DNA of 64,000 nucleotides from Pseudomonas putida (GTDB taxonomy: Bacteria; Pseudomonadota; Gammaproteobacteria; Pseudomonadales; Pseudomonadaceae), in assembly GCF_002741075.1 (NCBI RefSeq), contig NZ_CP016634.1, forward strand, positions 5,260,501 to 5,324,500, read 5' to 3'. The notes beneath the pieces are model-generated. The model was not told the origin of the DNA. It saw nothing but the letters and a program-made list of their open reading frames with translations, and ran no database searches. Position 1 is the stretch's first letter. Each line of letters starts with the position of its first letter. The translations under genes were made by a program, and so were the position numbers. Below, one piece after another: positions 41,524-50,977 of the stretch.

Positions 41524-42447
41524 ATGGATTTTCGCCAACTGCGCTATTTCGTCGCGGTGTACGAAGAAGGCCATGTGGGCAGGGCCGCCGAGCGCCTTTC
41601 ACTGTCCCAGCCTGCGTTGTCACAGCAGATTCGCCAACTCGAACACAGCCTCGACCTGAGCCTGTTCGAGCGCAGCAACAAGCGCCTGCTGCCGACACTC
41701 GCCGCCCATACGCTGTACAACCATGCCCTGCCCTTGCTCGACGGCCTGCAGCGTGCCCATGACGCAATGCGCAACTTCAAGGGCCAGTCCCTGCGCACAC
41801 TGGCCATAGGCGTGCTGCAGACCGTACGCCCTAGCTTGGTGCCGCAGTTGCTGGAGCGCGTGCGCAGGGCTCAACCGCACTTGGTGGTGCAGATCTACGA
41901 GCTGTCGGGCCTGGAAATCGAGCGGCGCCTGCTCAATGGCGGTCTGGATATCGGCATCAGTTACCTGCCGCCGCGCCAGCCGGGCTTACATGGGTTATTG
42001 CTGTACGAAGATGAGCTTCAATTGGTCATCCCCAATAGCCACCCGCTGAAGGACTTCAAGAAAGTCTCGTTGCGCCAGGCGGCGGAGCTGCCCATGTTGA
42101 TGCTCGGAGAAGAATTTCAGATCCGTCAGATCTGGCAGGCGCAATTGGCGAGCCTGGGGCGTAGGCCGCAGGTGCAGGCGGAGATGAACAACATGGCGGG
42201 GATTCTCGACAGCCTGGCGCACACCGCCTTGGCGACCATCCTGCCCGGCCGGGCAAAGGATGCGGCCGAAGACGACCAGGACTTGTTATGGAAACCTCTG
42301 AGTGAGCCGCGGGTGCCGCTGAAGGTCGGGCTGGTGTTCCGCGATGCCCAGCGCCAGCAGGCCTCGGTGGAGCTTCTGCGTACGTTGCTGGAGGAAGAGA
42401 CCGACGCCCGTCTGCCGGGCGTTTCGCCCTTGGACGTGCTTGGCTGA
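41524..42447 (+). CDS. LysR family transcriptional regulator
   Basis: A 307-residue LysR-type regulator: MDFRQLRYFVAVYEEGHVGR followed by AAERLSLSQPALSQQIRQLEHSL, the winged helix-turn-helix at about 18-45, then a co-inducer-binding domain from about 90. It lies divergent from the class III aminotransferase across 188 bp, the usual layout when a LysR protein controls its neighbour. The inducer is unknown. A terminator follows 17 bp after the stop. Confidence 0.92.
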   Translation: MDFRQLRYFVAVYEEGHVGRAAERLSLSQPALSQQIRQLEHSLDLSLFERSNKRLLPTLAAHTLYNHALPLLDGLQRAHDAMRNFKGQSLRTLAIGVLQTVRPSLVPQLLERVRRAQPHLVVQIYELSGLEIERRLLNGGLDIGISYLPPRQPGLHGLLLYEDELQLVIPNSHPLKDFKKVSLRQAAELPMLMLGEEFQIRQIWQAQLASLGRRPQVQAEMNNMAGILDSLAHTALATILPGRAKDAAEDDQDLLWKPLSEPRVPLKVGLVFRDAQRQQASVELLRTLLEEETDARLPGVSPLDVLG

Positions 42448-42464
42448 AAAACGAGCGGACAAAG

Positions 42465-42488
42465 AAAACCCCGCCGAAGCGGGGTTTT
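42465..42488 (+). terminator. Intrinsic terminator after the LysR gene
   Basis: AAAACCCCGC (42465-42474), CGAA tetraloop, GCGGGGTTTT (42479-42488). Confidence 0.9.
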
Positions 42489-42703
42489 CCAGACTGTTTC
42501 CCTTGACGTCCCTATCGCCCCGCCACCCTGGCAGGAAATCCTACGTTGTCCCTGTTCTGTCCATTGCGCATCCTGCGCTACGTCCATGTGGTAAAGATTA
42601 GCCGTGGATCCAATTTCAGAAAAGAGGAAAAAAGCCACCACGTCGTGTAAGAAATCACTTACACAAAAGTCTCGAAAGACGACACGCCGTGGAATCGCAC
42701 CCG

Positions 42704-42754
42704 AAAAAAAGCCCGTCCCTACGCAGCCAACGATGACCGTGTAGGAGCGGGCTT
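42704..42754 (-). terminator. REP-like terminator of the 42771 acyl-CoA dehydrogenase gene
   Basis: On the minus strand a stem (42754-42741 with 42722-42709, one mismatch and one wobble) with the core AAGCCCGCTCCTACAC is followed by TTTTTTT (42710-42704). The sequence is that of a P. putida REP half, here used as a terminator. Confidence 0.75.
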
Positions 42755-42770
42755 ACAACCTAGCGTCGTA

Positions 42771-44549
42771 TCAGAACTGCGCGGCGTCGAGCAGATACAA
42801 CGTCTCGCTTCCGGCCTTCACCGACGCCACCAGCGAATCCACGCGCGGCAGCAAACGGGCGAAATAGAAACGTGCAGTGCCAAGCTTGGCGTCATAGAAC
42901 GCCTCGTCTCCGTCGCCAGCCCGCGCAGCGCGTGCCATCAAGGCCCACATGTAGCCATAGGCCACGTAACCGAACGCCTGCAGGTACTCCACCGAGGCCG
43001 CGCCAATCTCGTTGGGATTGCCCTTGGCCTGCTCCATCACCCATTCAGTCAGACCGTCGAGTTGCTCGAGCGCGGCGGCCAGTGGCTGGGTGAACTCACC
43101 CAGCTCGGCGCCAGCGCTGGCAATGAACTGGCGGATCTCATCGGAGAACAGCCGGTAGAACGCGCCGCCGCTGCCCACCACCTTGCGCCCCATCAGGTCC
43201 AGGGCCTGGATGCCGTTGGTGCCTTCGTAGATCTGGGTGATGCGCACATCGCGTACCAGTTGCTCCTGCCCCCACTCGCGAATGTAACCGTGGCCGCCAA
43301 ACACCTGCTGGCCGTGCACGGTGCACTCAAGGCCCAGGTCGGTGAGGAAGGCCTTGGCCACGGGTGTCAGCAACGCCACCAGCTCTTCGCTGCGCTTGCG
43401 CGTAGCGGCGTCTTCACTGTACTTGGCGCTGTCCAGTTGCAGCGCGACATAGGTGGAGAAGGCACGGCCCCCTTCGATAAGCGCCTTCATGGTCAGCAGC
43501 ATGCGACGGACGTCCGGGTGGACGATGATCGGGTCAGCGGCCTTGTCCTTGGCCTGCGGGCCGGTCGGTGCCCGGCTCTGCAGGCGCTCGCGGGCGTACT
43601 CGACGGCGTTCTGGTAGGAGCGCTCGGCCGAAGCCAGGCCCTGAATACCTACGCCCAGACGTTCGTAGTTCATCATGATGAACATGGCCGCCAGGCCCTT
43701 GTTCGGCTCACCTACCAGGTAGCCGGTGGCGTCATCGAAGTTCATCACGCAGGTGGCCGAGGCCTGGATGCCCATCTTGTGCTCGATCGAGCCACAGGTG
43801 ACCGGGTTGCGCGCGCCCAGGGCGCCATCCTCGTTGACCAGGAACTTGGGCACCAGGAACAGCGAGATACCTTTAGGGCCGGCTGGTGCATCCGGCAGCT
43901 TGGCCAGCACCAGGTGGATGACGTTCTCGGTCAGGTCATGCTCGCCGCCGGTGATGAAGATCTTGGTGCCGCTGACCTTGTAGCTGCCGTCGGCCTGAGG
44001 CTCGGCCTTGGTGCGGATGATCCCGAGGTCGGTACCGGCATGGGGCTCGGTCAGGCACATGGAGCCCGCCCAGACACCGGCATACATGTTGGGCAGGTAC
44101 TTTTCCTTAAGGGCCTCGCTGGCGTGGGCGTTGATCGACAGGCAGGCACCTGCGGTCAGCATCGGGTACAGGCCAAAGGCAAGGCTTGAGGCGTTGACCA
44201 TCTCTTCGACCTGCGCCGAAATGGCTTTGGGCATGCCCATGCCACCAAACAGCGGGTCGCCACCCACGCCCACCCAACCGCCTTCGGCGTAGGTCTTGTA
44301 GGCCTCGATGAAGCCAGCCGGCGTGCGCACGGCGCCGTTGTCCCAATGACAGCCTTCTTCGTCGCCGCTACGGCTGAGCGGGGCGATGGTCTTGCCGGTG
44401 ACCTTGCCCGCTTCTTCCAGCACGGCCATGGCGGTTTCCTGATCGACCGCCTCGGCCAAGGCCGGCAGTTGCGACCAGAGCTTGGCCACCTCGAAGACTT
44501 CATTCAGAACGAAACGCATGTCGCGCAGCGGCGCTTTGTACTCAGCCAT
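42771..44549 (-). CDS. Acyl-CoA dehydrogenase (large, FadE-like)
   Basis: A 592-residue flavin acyl-CoA dehydrogenase, longer than the usual 380-residue short-chain enzymes. It starts [20 protein letters not shown]; the FAD-binding segment includes MCLTEPHAGTDLGIIRTKAE and SGTKIFITGGEHDLTENVIH; YEGTNGIQALDLMGRKVV is the C-terminal flavin-dimer motif. Such proteins oxidise medium or long-chain acyl-CoA in beta-oxidation. It is a clear paralogue of the gene at 46230-48035; only a GGDEF gene separates them on the same strand. Confidence 0.93.
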   Translation of the reverse strand: MAEYKAPLRDMRFVLNEVFEVAKLWSQLPALAEAVDQETAMAVLEEAGKVTGKTIAPLSRSGDEEGCHWDNGAVRTPAGFIEAYKTYAEGGWVGVGGDPLFGGMGMPKAISAQVEEMVNASSLAFGLYPMLTAGACLSINAHASEALKEKYLPNMYAGVWAGSMCLTEPHAGTDLGIIRTKAEPQADGSYKVSGTKIFITGGEHDLTENVIHLVLAKLPDAPAGPKGISLFLVPKFLVNEDGALGARNPVTCGSIEHKMGIQASATCVMNFDDATGYLVGEPNKGLAAMFIMMNYERLGVGIQGLASAERSYQNAVEYARERLQSRAPTGPQAKDKAADPIIVHPDVRRMLLTMKALIEGGRAFSTYVALQLDSAKYSEDAATRKRSEELVALLTPVAKAFLTDLGLECTVHGQQVFGGHGYIREWGQEQLVRDVRITQIYEGTNGIQALDLMGRKVVGSGGAFYRLFSDEIRQFIASAGAELGEFTQPLAAALEQLDGLTEWVMEQAKGNPNEIGAASVEYLQAFGYVAYGYMWALMARAARAGDGDEAFYDAKLGTARFYFARLLPRVDSLVASVKAGSETLYLLDAAQF

Positions 44550-44680
44550 GACAACCTCTCGCTATCAGGTCGGGGCGATCCCACGGGACCGCGACACTAG
44601 GTGAAAGCCAGTGTAACCGAACAACTTTTACGAGACATAGGGTCATCATGCGACCGAGTGGCCACTTAAAGTCACGCAAC

Positions 44681-46003
44681 TCATGACGCCATACGAACCG
44701 CCCCGCGTCGGGAATGCTGCCCGAAAACCATGACGCAGTTACGACCGGCACCCTTGGCGCTATAGAGCGCCTGGTCGGCGGACTTGAGCACTTCATCGGG
44801 CGAACGATGCTCCACCTGACGCTCCGCGACACCAATACTGATGGTTACCGACACCGTGCTGCCCGCGCTCCCGGCGCGGCGCTGACGCCCGGTCGAATCG
44901 TCCTGTGGACGGCTGTTCTGGTCACGCAGCTGGATCGCATAGTTGGCAATCATTTCCCGCACCGCTTCCAGGTGCGGCATGCACTCCTCGGCCGTCTTGC
45001 CGGCAAAGACCAAGGCGAACTCTTCCCCACCATAGCGATAGGCACGCCCTCCACCGGTGACGCGCCCCAACCGACTGGCGACCAGACGCAACACCTGGTC
45101 ACCGACATCGTGGCCATGGGTGTCGTTGAATTTCTTGAAGTGGTCCACGTCGGTCATGGCGATCACGTAGTTACGCCCCAACCGCTGCATGCGCTCATTC
45201 AGCGCGCGGCGCCCCGGCAGGCCGGTCAGCTCATCGCGAAAGGCCATCTGATAGGCCTCATGGGACACCGCTGCGGCAATCATCAGCATGACCTGGCTGC
45301 ACATGATATTGAGGGTGAACGGCAGGATGAACGTCTTGGGCAGCATCCAAAAGATACCGATCAGGCCGATGATCTGCGCCGCATGCAAGGGCCGCGGCTG
45401 GCGCAGATACTGCACCACCAAGAGAATGAACATGCCTAGGAACAGCGGGTAGGCCAGCTGGATAAGGCTCATCCATTGACCATGCAGCGATGGCCAACGG
45501 ATTTCCGCCAACCAGCTCAGCAGCGCCTGGGGGAAACTTTGCTCCAACGCCAGCGCCACACTGCCGACGGCGAACAGCACAGCGAAGCGGGCGAGCAGGT
45601 CCTGGGCCAGGTGAGTGCGCTCCTGCCAGGCCGCGAACAGCCCGAACAGAATGGGCAACAGCAGGCAGACCAAATGGAACACGACCGCAGCATCTTCCCG
45701 GACTCGGCCATTGTCGCGGTAGAAATCGGTCTGCGTGTCGAGCAGGAAATAGGCGATGTACACCGTGACCATCAAGAACAGCTCGCGCTGACGACGGTAC
45801 ACGGCGCAATAGGCTCCCCCGAGTAACAACACCAATGTCGGCAGTACATTGAACAGGGAAGTGAAGAAGACGCTGAGGTCTCTCACATAGGCTGCCGCCA
45901 GCCCTGACAGCAACAGAAACAACGAGGGCAGGAAATGGCTCGCGCGTACAGCGGATAAACGAAACAAAAGGCAATCTCCGACCCGGCAGATCAATAATAG
46001 CAT
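44681..46003 (-). CDS. Membrane-bound diguanylate cyclase (GGDEF)
   Basis: A 440-residue protein: six or seven hydrophobic segments in the first 245 residues form a membrane sensor region, followed by a GGDEF domain with an intact GGEEF signature (about residues 326-330, AYRYGGEEFALVF). The substrate-site motif DVDHFKKFNDTHGHDVGD lies at about 290-307. No EAL domain. A linker (QLRDQNSRPQDDSTGRQRRA) interrupts the end of the cyclase domain, as in several Pseudomonas cyclases. It is predicted to make c-di-GMP; the stimulus is unknown. Confidence 0.9.
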   Translation of the reverse strand: MLLLICRVGDCLLFRLSAVRASHFLPSLFLLLSGLAAAYVRDLSVFFTSLFNVLPTLVLLLGGAYCAVYRRQRELFLMVTVYIAYFLLDTQTDFYRDNGRVREDAAVVFHLVCLLLPILFGLFAAWQERTHLAQDLLARFAVLFAVGSVALALEQSFPQALLSWLAEIRWPSLHGQWMSLIQLAYPLFLGMFILLVVQYLRQPRPLHAAQIIGLIGIFWMLPKTFILPFTLNIMCSQVMLMIAAAVSHEAYQMAFRDELTGLPGRRALNERMQRLGRNYVIAMTDVDHFKKFNDTHGHDVGDQVLRLVASRLGRVTGGGRAYRYGGEEFALVFAGKTAEECMPHLEAVREMIANYAIQLRDQNSRPQDDSTGRQRRAGSAGSTVSVTISIGVAERQVEHRSPDEVLKSADQALYSAKGAGRNCVMVFGQHSRRGAVRMAS

Positions 46004-46179
46004 TGTGCCTCTACTTCATCGGCAGCGCACATGAATAGATGAATACATCGGGCGATCTGTGCAGACGGGAACTGTGTCCGGGCATGTCGGATAGCGGGTC
46101 GTCAGGACTCGCTGTAATGGCGCCTGCCCGTGAAAGGGCCTGGACAGGCAATACCCGCTGGGTTGGTACGCGGGCATAA

Positions 46180-46213
46180 AAAAACCGCCTGCCGGTGAAG
46201 GCAGGCGGTTTTT
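46180..46213 (-). terminator. Strong terminator after the 46230 acyl-CoA dehydrogenase gene
   Basis: A perfect 14-bp stem (46180-46193 with 46200-46213) with a six-base loop, ending in A/T runs on both sides so it can act in either direction. It lies 17 bases after the stop codon and so isolates this gene from the GGDEF gene. Confidence 0.92.
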
Positions 46214-46229
46214 CAGGCTACTGCTTGGC

Positions 46230-48035
46230 TCAGCAGGACAGACCGAAGTCTTCTTCCTTCATGGCCATCAGGTTGCCCGCGCCGGACAGCATTGCTGCCA
46301 CGTGTGCACGGGTACGCGGCAGAATACGCTGGAAGTAGAAGCGCGCGGTTTGCAGCTTGGCGGTGTAGAACGCCTCTTCGCTGGTGCCGGCTGCCAGCTT
46401 CTCGGCGGCCAGGCGGGCGATGTCGGCCCAGAAGTAGGCCAGGCAGGCGTAGCCGGAGTACATCAGGTAGTCCACCGAGGCGGCACCGACTTCTTCACGG
46501 TCTTTCATCGCGGCCATGCCCACTTTCATGGTCAGCTCGCCCCATTCCTTGTTCAGCGCTGCCAGTGGCTCGACGAACTCCTTGACGGCTTCGTTGCCTT
46601 CCTGGGCCTGGCAGAACTTGTGCACGATCTTGGTGAAGCCTTTGAGTGCCTCACCTTGGGTCATCAGCACCTTGCGACCGAGCAGGTCCAGCGCCTGGAT
46701 ACCGGTGGTGCCTTCATAGAGCATGGAGATACGGCTGTCGCGCACGTTCTGCTCCATGCCCCATTCGGCGATGAAGCCGTGGCCACCGTAGATCTGCACA
46801 CCGTGGTTGGCGGCTTCGAAGCCGACTTCGGTCATGAAGGCCTTGGCGATCGGGGTCATGAAGGCCAGCAGGGCGTCGGCTTTCTTGCGCTCTTCCTCGT
46901 CCTGGCTGTACTTGACGATGTCCACCTGTTTGGCGGTGAAGTAGACCATGGCGCGGTTGCCTTCGGCGAAGGCCTTCATGGTCAGCAGCATGCGACGAAC
47001 ATCTGGGTGCACGATGATCGGGTCGGCGGCTTTTTCCGGGGCCTTAGGACCGGTCAGCGAACGCATCTGCAGACGCTCGCGGGCGTATTTCAAGCCGCCC
47101 TGGAACGCCACCTCGGCATGGGCCAGGCCCTGCAGCGCAGTGCCCAGGCGAGCGGTGTTCATGAAGGTGAACATGCAGTTCAGGCCCTTGTTGGCAGGGC
47201 CGATCAAGAAGCCGGTGGCGCCGTCGAAGTTCATCACGCAGGTAGCGTTGCCGTGGATACCCATCTTGTGCTCGAGGGAGCCACAGCTCACGGCGTTGCG
47301 CTCGCCCACACCACCTTCGGCGTTGGGCAGGAACTTCGGCACGATGAACAGCGAGATGCCCTTGGTGCCCGCCGGGGCATCGGGCAAGCGGGCCAGGACG
47401 ATATGGACGATGTTGTCGGCCATGTCGTGTTCGCCAGCGGAAATGAAGATCTTGGTGCCGGAGACCTTGTAGGAACCATCCGCCTGAGGCTCGGCCTTGG
47501 TACGCAGCATGCCCAGATCGGTGCCGCAGTGCGGCTCGGTGAGGCACATGGTGCCAGTCCACTCACCGGTCACCAGCTTGGTCAGGTAGGTGTGCTGCTG
47601 CTCGGCGGTGCCATGGGCAGACAGGGTGTTCATGGCGCCATGGGAGAGGCCAGGGTACATGCCCCAGGACCAGTTGGACTCACCGACCATTTCGCTGATG
47701 GCAAGGCCCAGGGACTCCGGCAGGCCTTGGCCGCCGTGTTCGACGTCATGCGCCAGGCTTGGCCAGCCGCCTTCTACGAACTGCTGGTAGGCCTCTTTGA
47801 AACCGGTGGGGGTCTTAACGCCCGACTCGCTCCAGGTGCAGCCTTCCAGGTCACCGACGCGGTTCAGCGGAGCCAGTACCTGTTCACAGAATTTCGCGCC
47901 TTCCTCGAGGATCGCGTCGACCATGTCGGGCGTGGCGTCCTGGCAACCCGGCAGGCTCTGATAATGCGCCTCGTAGCCGAGCAACTCGTCACGAACGAAG
48001 CGAATATCACGCAAGGGGGCTTTGTATTCAGGCAT
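46230..48035 (-). CDS. Acyl-CoA dehydrogenase (large, FadE-like), PsrA-box-associated
   Basis: A 601-residue acyl-CoA dehydrogenase, paralogous to the one at 42771-44549: [20 protein letters not shown] at the start, [40 protein letters not shown] and [18 protein letters not shown]. The ATG at 48035 matches the paralogue's start; an in-frame start 16 codons upstream was rejected. Likely role: first oxidation of medium/long-chain acyl-CoA. Two palindromes of PsrA type lie about 70-100 bp upstream, suggesting induction by fatty acids. Confidence 0.94.
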   Translation of the reverse strand: MPEYKAPLRDIRFVRDELLGYEAHYQSLPGCQDATPDMVDAILEEGAKFCEQVLAPLNRVGDLEGCTWSESGVKTPTGFKEAYQQFVEGGWPSLAHDVEHGGQGLPESLGLAISEMVGESNWSWGMYPGLSHGAMNTLSAHGTAEQQHTYLTKLVTGEWTGTMCLTEPHCGTDLGMLRTKAEPQADGSYKVSGTKIFISAGEHDMADNIVHIVLARLPDAPAGTKGISLFIVPKFLPNAEGGVGERNAVSCGSLEHKMGIHGNATCVMNFDGATGFLIGPANKGLNCMFTFMNTARLGTALQGLAHAEVAFQGGLKYARERLQMRSLTGPKAPEKAADPIIVHPDVRRMLLTMKAFAEGNRAMVYFTAKQVDIVKYSQDEEERKKADALLAFMTPIAKAFMTEVGFEAANHGVQIYGGHGFIAEWGMEQNVRDSRISMLYEGTTGIQALDLLGRKVLMTQGEALKGFTKIVHKFCQAQEGNEAVKEFVEPLAALNKEWGELTMKVGMAAMKDREEVGAASVDYLMYSGYACLAYFWADIARLAAEKLAAGTSEEAFYTAKLQTARFYFQRILPRTRAHVAAMLSGAGNLMAMKEEDFGLSC

Positions 48036-48332
48036 AGCGATGAACCTCTGTGATGAGTCCAGTGAAGAGACCGCAGATACCAACCAGCTCTTGGCGGCTT
48101 TCGGTCAAACAGTTGTTTGAAACTTACGTTTAGCTCAGCCCAATGTCAAGGATGGACCATCGTTCCATTTACGCCGCGAAACATGACATAAACGCCATCG
48201 GCTCAGATAACGGCGCAGCCGCGGATTTACCCGCGAACAGGGCTATGCAGACAACGGAGTGTCTGACCTCAGAAAATCAGCGTGCAAGACCACCGCTCCA
48301 CAAGGAGTCTAGGCGGTACGTGAGGGGTTGGA
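48036..48332. other. Intergenic region upstream of the 46230 acyl-CoA dehydrogenase gene
   Basis: 297 bp. It contains two PsrA-like palindromes (48106-48132). From about 48150 to 48332 I see no gene or clear signal. The 98-residue gene at 48333-48629 ends at its right border. Confidence 0.6.
48106..48132. promoter_or_regulatory. Tandem PsrA-type operator sites
   Basis: CAAAC-AGTT-GTTTG (48106-48119) fully matches the published PsrA pattern C/GAAAC-N2-4-GTTTG/C. GAAAC-TTAC-GTTTA (48119-48132) overlaps it by one base and misses only the last position. PsrA is a TetR-type repressor that releases DNA when bound to long-chain fatty acids. Confidence 0.65.
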
Positions 48333-48629
48333 TCAGGCGTAGGTATCGATGAACCGGCCAAGCATTTCGTCCGAGGCCTTGGCGACTTTCACGCCCAGTG
48401 CGACTTCATGCTTGCCCAGCGCCAACTCGACGGTGCTGGTGGCCATGTCCATCTGCTGGCTGCGATCGACCGCGCGCAAGCGCTCGGCCTGATAGTCGCT
48501 GGACTGGCTGGTGGCGGCACGCTCGACGGTGCTGCTGGCGATTTGACTGGCGGCTTGGTCGACTCGGTTCTGCCCGGCCTGGATAGCGCCAAGGCCCGCG
48601 TAATAGGCAGTACTACCGGTGATTTCCAT
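48333..48629 (-). CDS. Conserved hypothetical 98-residue protein
   Basis: I do not recognise a characterised function. It starts MEITGSTAYYAGLGAIQAGQ, has an alanine/glutamine/serine-rich helical middle with frequent small residues, and ends GRFIDTYA. The pattern of an N-terminal G-x-x-A-x-x-x-G segment and a long amphipathic helix is loosely like flagellar rod or hook-type helices; databases sometimes label such proteins as PQQ-related without support. The ATG at 48629 has TTTGGAGT upstream. Same strand as the bio operon, but 117 bp from bioD. Confidence 0.75.
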   Translation of the reverse strand: MEITGSTAYYAGLGAIQAGQNRVDQAASQIASSTVERAATSQSSDYQAERLRAVDRSQQMDMATSTVELALGKHEVALGVKVAKASDEMLGRFIDTYA

Positions 48630-48746
48630 GTCAGGACTCCAAAGACGCAGGATGCAAGGTCAGGCTTATTAAAGCAGCCGATCGCGCAAAAGGCCCGTTT
48701 AAATACCTAATAGCCTTGTGCCACTCAATAGACAATATTGTCGGTT

Positions 48747-49427
48747 TCAATCCAGCAGATCCAGATGCAGGTGCTCCGCCACCGCCTCGGCCGTGGCCTG
48801 CTTGAGCCTGGGTACCCGCCCTAGGCAAGGGGCCGGCAACCGCTCGGCGAGGCTTGCGAGATTTTCTTCCAGGCGCGAGGTCCTAGGATCGACGATGTTG
48901 GCCACCCAACCTGCCAGTTGCAGCCCATCACGGGCGATCGCTTCCGCGCTCAACAGCGCGTGGTTGATGCAGCCCAGGCGCACACCCACCACCAGGATCA
49001 CCGGCAGCTTCAAGGCGATGGCCAAGTCCGACAGGTTGGCATGCGCAGACAACGGCACCCGCCAGCCCCCCGCGCCTTCCACAAGGGTGAAGTCGGCGCC
49101 TTGGGCCAGTATGTGATGCATGGCCGTCAGCAGCACGGGGACGTCCAGGCTGACACCCGCCTCCCGCGCAGCCACATGAGGCGCGATGGCCGGCTCGAAT
49201 GCGAACGGGTTGACCTGTTCATAAGGCAGCTTCACCGAACTCTCGGCGATCAGCGCCAACGCGTCGGCGTTGCGCAGGCCCTTGCCCCCCACTGTACAAC
49301 CAGACGCCACCGGCTTGGCGCCCAGGGTGCTCAAACCCTCCAGACGCGCGGCGTGCAACAGCCCGGCGGCGATGGTGGTCTTGCCGACATCGGTGTCGGT
49401 GCCAGCGATGAAATAGGCCTGGCTCAT
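48747..49427 (-). CDS. bioD: Dethiobiotin synthetase BioD
   Basis: BioD (226 residues) closes the ureido ring of dethiobiotin from DAPA, CO2 and ATP. The P-loop GTDTDVGKTT is at residues 9-18; KPVASGC and VEGAGGWRVPL follow as in the family. The start at 49427 (MSQAYFIAG) is preferred over an ATG four codons upstream that would overlap bioC. Last gene of bioB-F-H-C-D. Confidence 0.96.
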   Translation of the reverse strand: MSQAYFIAGTDTDVGKTTIAAGLLHAARLEGLSTLGAKPVASGCTVGGKGLRNADALALIAESSVKLPYEQVNPFAFEPAIAPHVAAREAGVSLDVPVLLTAMHHILAQGADFTLVEGAGGWRVPLSAHANLSDLAIALKLPVILVVGVRLGCINHALLSAEAIARDGLQLAGWVANIVDPRTSRLEENLASLAERLPAPCLGRVPRLKQATAEAVAEHLHLDLLD

Positions 49428-49428
49428 C

Positions 49429-50253
49429 TCATGCCTCATCTGCCAAGGGGTTGCGCAGCACGCCGTAGACCACCTGGTAGGTGGCCGGCAGGCCCTCGGG
49501 CTGGCGGAAGCCTTCGTAGGCCTGCAACAAGCCCTGCATCCGCGCCCGCCCGGTCAGGCCCGAAGGCCGCCCAGGGTTGAGGTTGTGCGCCCCCAAGGCC
49601 TTGAGCTCGTGGGTCAGGCTGCGCACGTCCGGGTAATGCAGTACATGCGGGCGACGCTCCAGGCCCAGCACCTGCAGCCCACTTTGGCTACAGAGTCGCT
49701 GGTAGTCCTCGAAGCGTCGGAAGCGATTGACGTGAACCAGGCCGTCTACCGCCTGCCAACTGGCGCGCAACTCATCCAGGGTGCCGACGCATAGACTACT
49801 GAACGCCAGCACGCCGCCTGGACGCAGCACACGGCGGGCTTCGCTCAGCACACTGCCAAACTGGTCGCACCATTGCACCGCAAGGCTCGAGAACACCAAA
49901 TCCACACTTCCATCGCGCAGCGGTAGCCGTTCTGCATCGCCGGCAACGTGGTGACGCGCACCGCCCTGTTCACGGGCATGGCGCAGCATGCCTTCGGCGA
50001 TGTCCACCGCCACACCGGTCGCCGCGCTGAAGCGCTCGGCCAGCGCACGGCTGAAATGCCCGGTGCCACTGCCAAGATCGAGCCAGTGCGCAGGCTGCAG
50101 ATCGGCAGGGAGCTGGTCGAGCAGCGCCAGGCCCACCGCCCGCTGCAGGGCCGCCACGCTGTCGTAGCTGGCCGCGGCGCGGGAGAACGAGGCCGCCACC
50201 TGGCGCTTGTCCGGCAGGGTGCCGGGCAGGGTCGGACGGGAAAGATCAGTCAT
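49429..50253 (-). CDS. bioC: Malonyl-[ACP] O-methyltransferase BioC
   Basis: BioC (274 residues) methylates malonyl-ACP/CoA so that fatty acid synthesis can elongate it to the pimeloyl chain. The SAM motif is [19 protein letters not shown] (about 58-76); other family segments are [16 protein letters not shown] near the N-terminus and FSSLAVQWC. The start at 50253 has GAGAG at good spacing; an ATG four codons upstream does not. It overlaps bioH by 8 bp. Confidence 0.94.
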   Translation of the reverse strand: MTDLSRPTLPGTLPDKRQVAASFSRAAASYDSVAALQRAVGLALLDQLPADLQPAHWLDLGSGTGHFSRALAERFSAATGVAVDIAEGMLRHAREQGGARHHVAGDAERLPLRDGSVDLVFSSLAVQWCDQFGSVLSEARRVLRPGGVLAFSSLCVGTLDELRASWQAVDGLVHVNRFRRFEDYQRLCSQSGLQVLGLERRPHVLHYPDVRSLTHELKALGAHNLNPGRPSGLTGRARMQGLLQAYEGFRQPEGLPATYQVVYGVLRNPLADEA

Positions 50254-50977
50254 CGCCACTCTCATGCAGGAAACTCTTGATGCCCGCCGCCAGCTCCTGT
50301 GGATATTCCAGCAGGAAGGCGTGGGAACTGTCTTCGACCAGGCCGACTTCCACGTCAGGCAACAGCTCGCTCAAGGCCTTGGCTGCCTCCGCCGGTACCA
50401 GCGCATCGCTGCCGGCGAACAGGTGCAACTGAGGCCCGCCGTATTGCTCCAAGGCGTTGCGGGTATCCAGCTTGGCCAAGACTTCCAGCCCTGTGGCCAG
50501 GTAAAGCGGATCGGTGTCCGGCACGCCGACACCCAATTGGCGCAGCAGCGTGCGCGGCATCTGCGCGCCATCGCTGCACAGGCTGCGGAACCGCTTGAGG
50601 GTCACCTGGGGGTGGCTGCGACATCCATCGAGAAAGGTGCCGAAGGTGTCTACCGCCATGCCGTGGGGCCAGTCGAGACGTTGGACGAAGCTCGGGTTGC
50701 TGCCGAGCGTCACCAGGCCACAGCAGTGATCGCCGCGCTTGTGCGCCAGCGCACTGGCGAGCATGCCGCCGAACGACCAGCCGCCCAGCCAGCTGTCGGT
50801 GGGCAGCTTGCGGTCGAGGTAGTCGACCCAGGCCTGGACATCGTCATCGGCAAGCTCCGGCAGCGGCATCAGCTCGACCTGCAGACGCGAATCCTGGGCC
50901 CTGAGACTTGCTGCCAGTGGCTCCAGTGCAGCGGTGCCCAGGCCCCAGCCGGGCAAGAGGATCAGTCGGTTACGCAT
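50246..50977 (-). CDS. bioH: Pimeloyl-[ACP] methyl ester esterase BioH
   Basis: BioH (243 residues), an alpha/beta hydrolase that removes the methyl group once the pimeloyl chain is complete. The nucleophile is Ser68 in GGWSFGG; the Asp lies in AGSDALVP and the His in [10 protein letters not shown]. The start at 50977 gives [15 protein letters not shown] and overlaps the bioF end by 8 bp. Its place inside the bio operon supports BioH over a generic esterase. Confidence 0.93.
   Translation of the reverse strand: MRNRLILLPGWGLGTAALEPLAASLRAQDSRLQVELMPLPELADDDVQAWVDYLDRKLPTDSWLGGWSFGGMLASALAHKRGDHCCGLVTLGSNPSFVQRLDWPHGMAVDTFGTFLDGCRSHPQVTLKRFRSLCSDGAQMPRTLLRQLGVGVPDTDPLYLATGLEVLAKLDTRNALEQYGGPQLHLFAGSDALVPAEAAKALSELLPDVEVGLVEDSSHAFLLEYPQELAAGIKSFLHESGDD

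Larger units (their letters stand above)
42448..42770. other. Intergenic region with two convergent terminators
   Basis: 323 bp between the LysR gene and a convergent acyl-CoA dehydrogenase gene. It holds the two terminators listed separately. Between them (42490-42700) I see no gene, only a moderately AT-rich stretch around 42600-42665. Confidence 0.7.

Noticed and set aside
46302-48053. 583-codon frame opposite the acyl-CoA dehydrogenase
   Set aside because: Shadow of the real gene on the other strand, no family motifs. The same applies to long frames opposite lptD (3407-5152), davB (29394-31217) and the aminotransferase (39896-41416).
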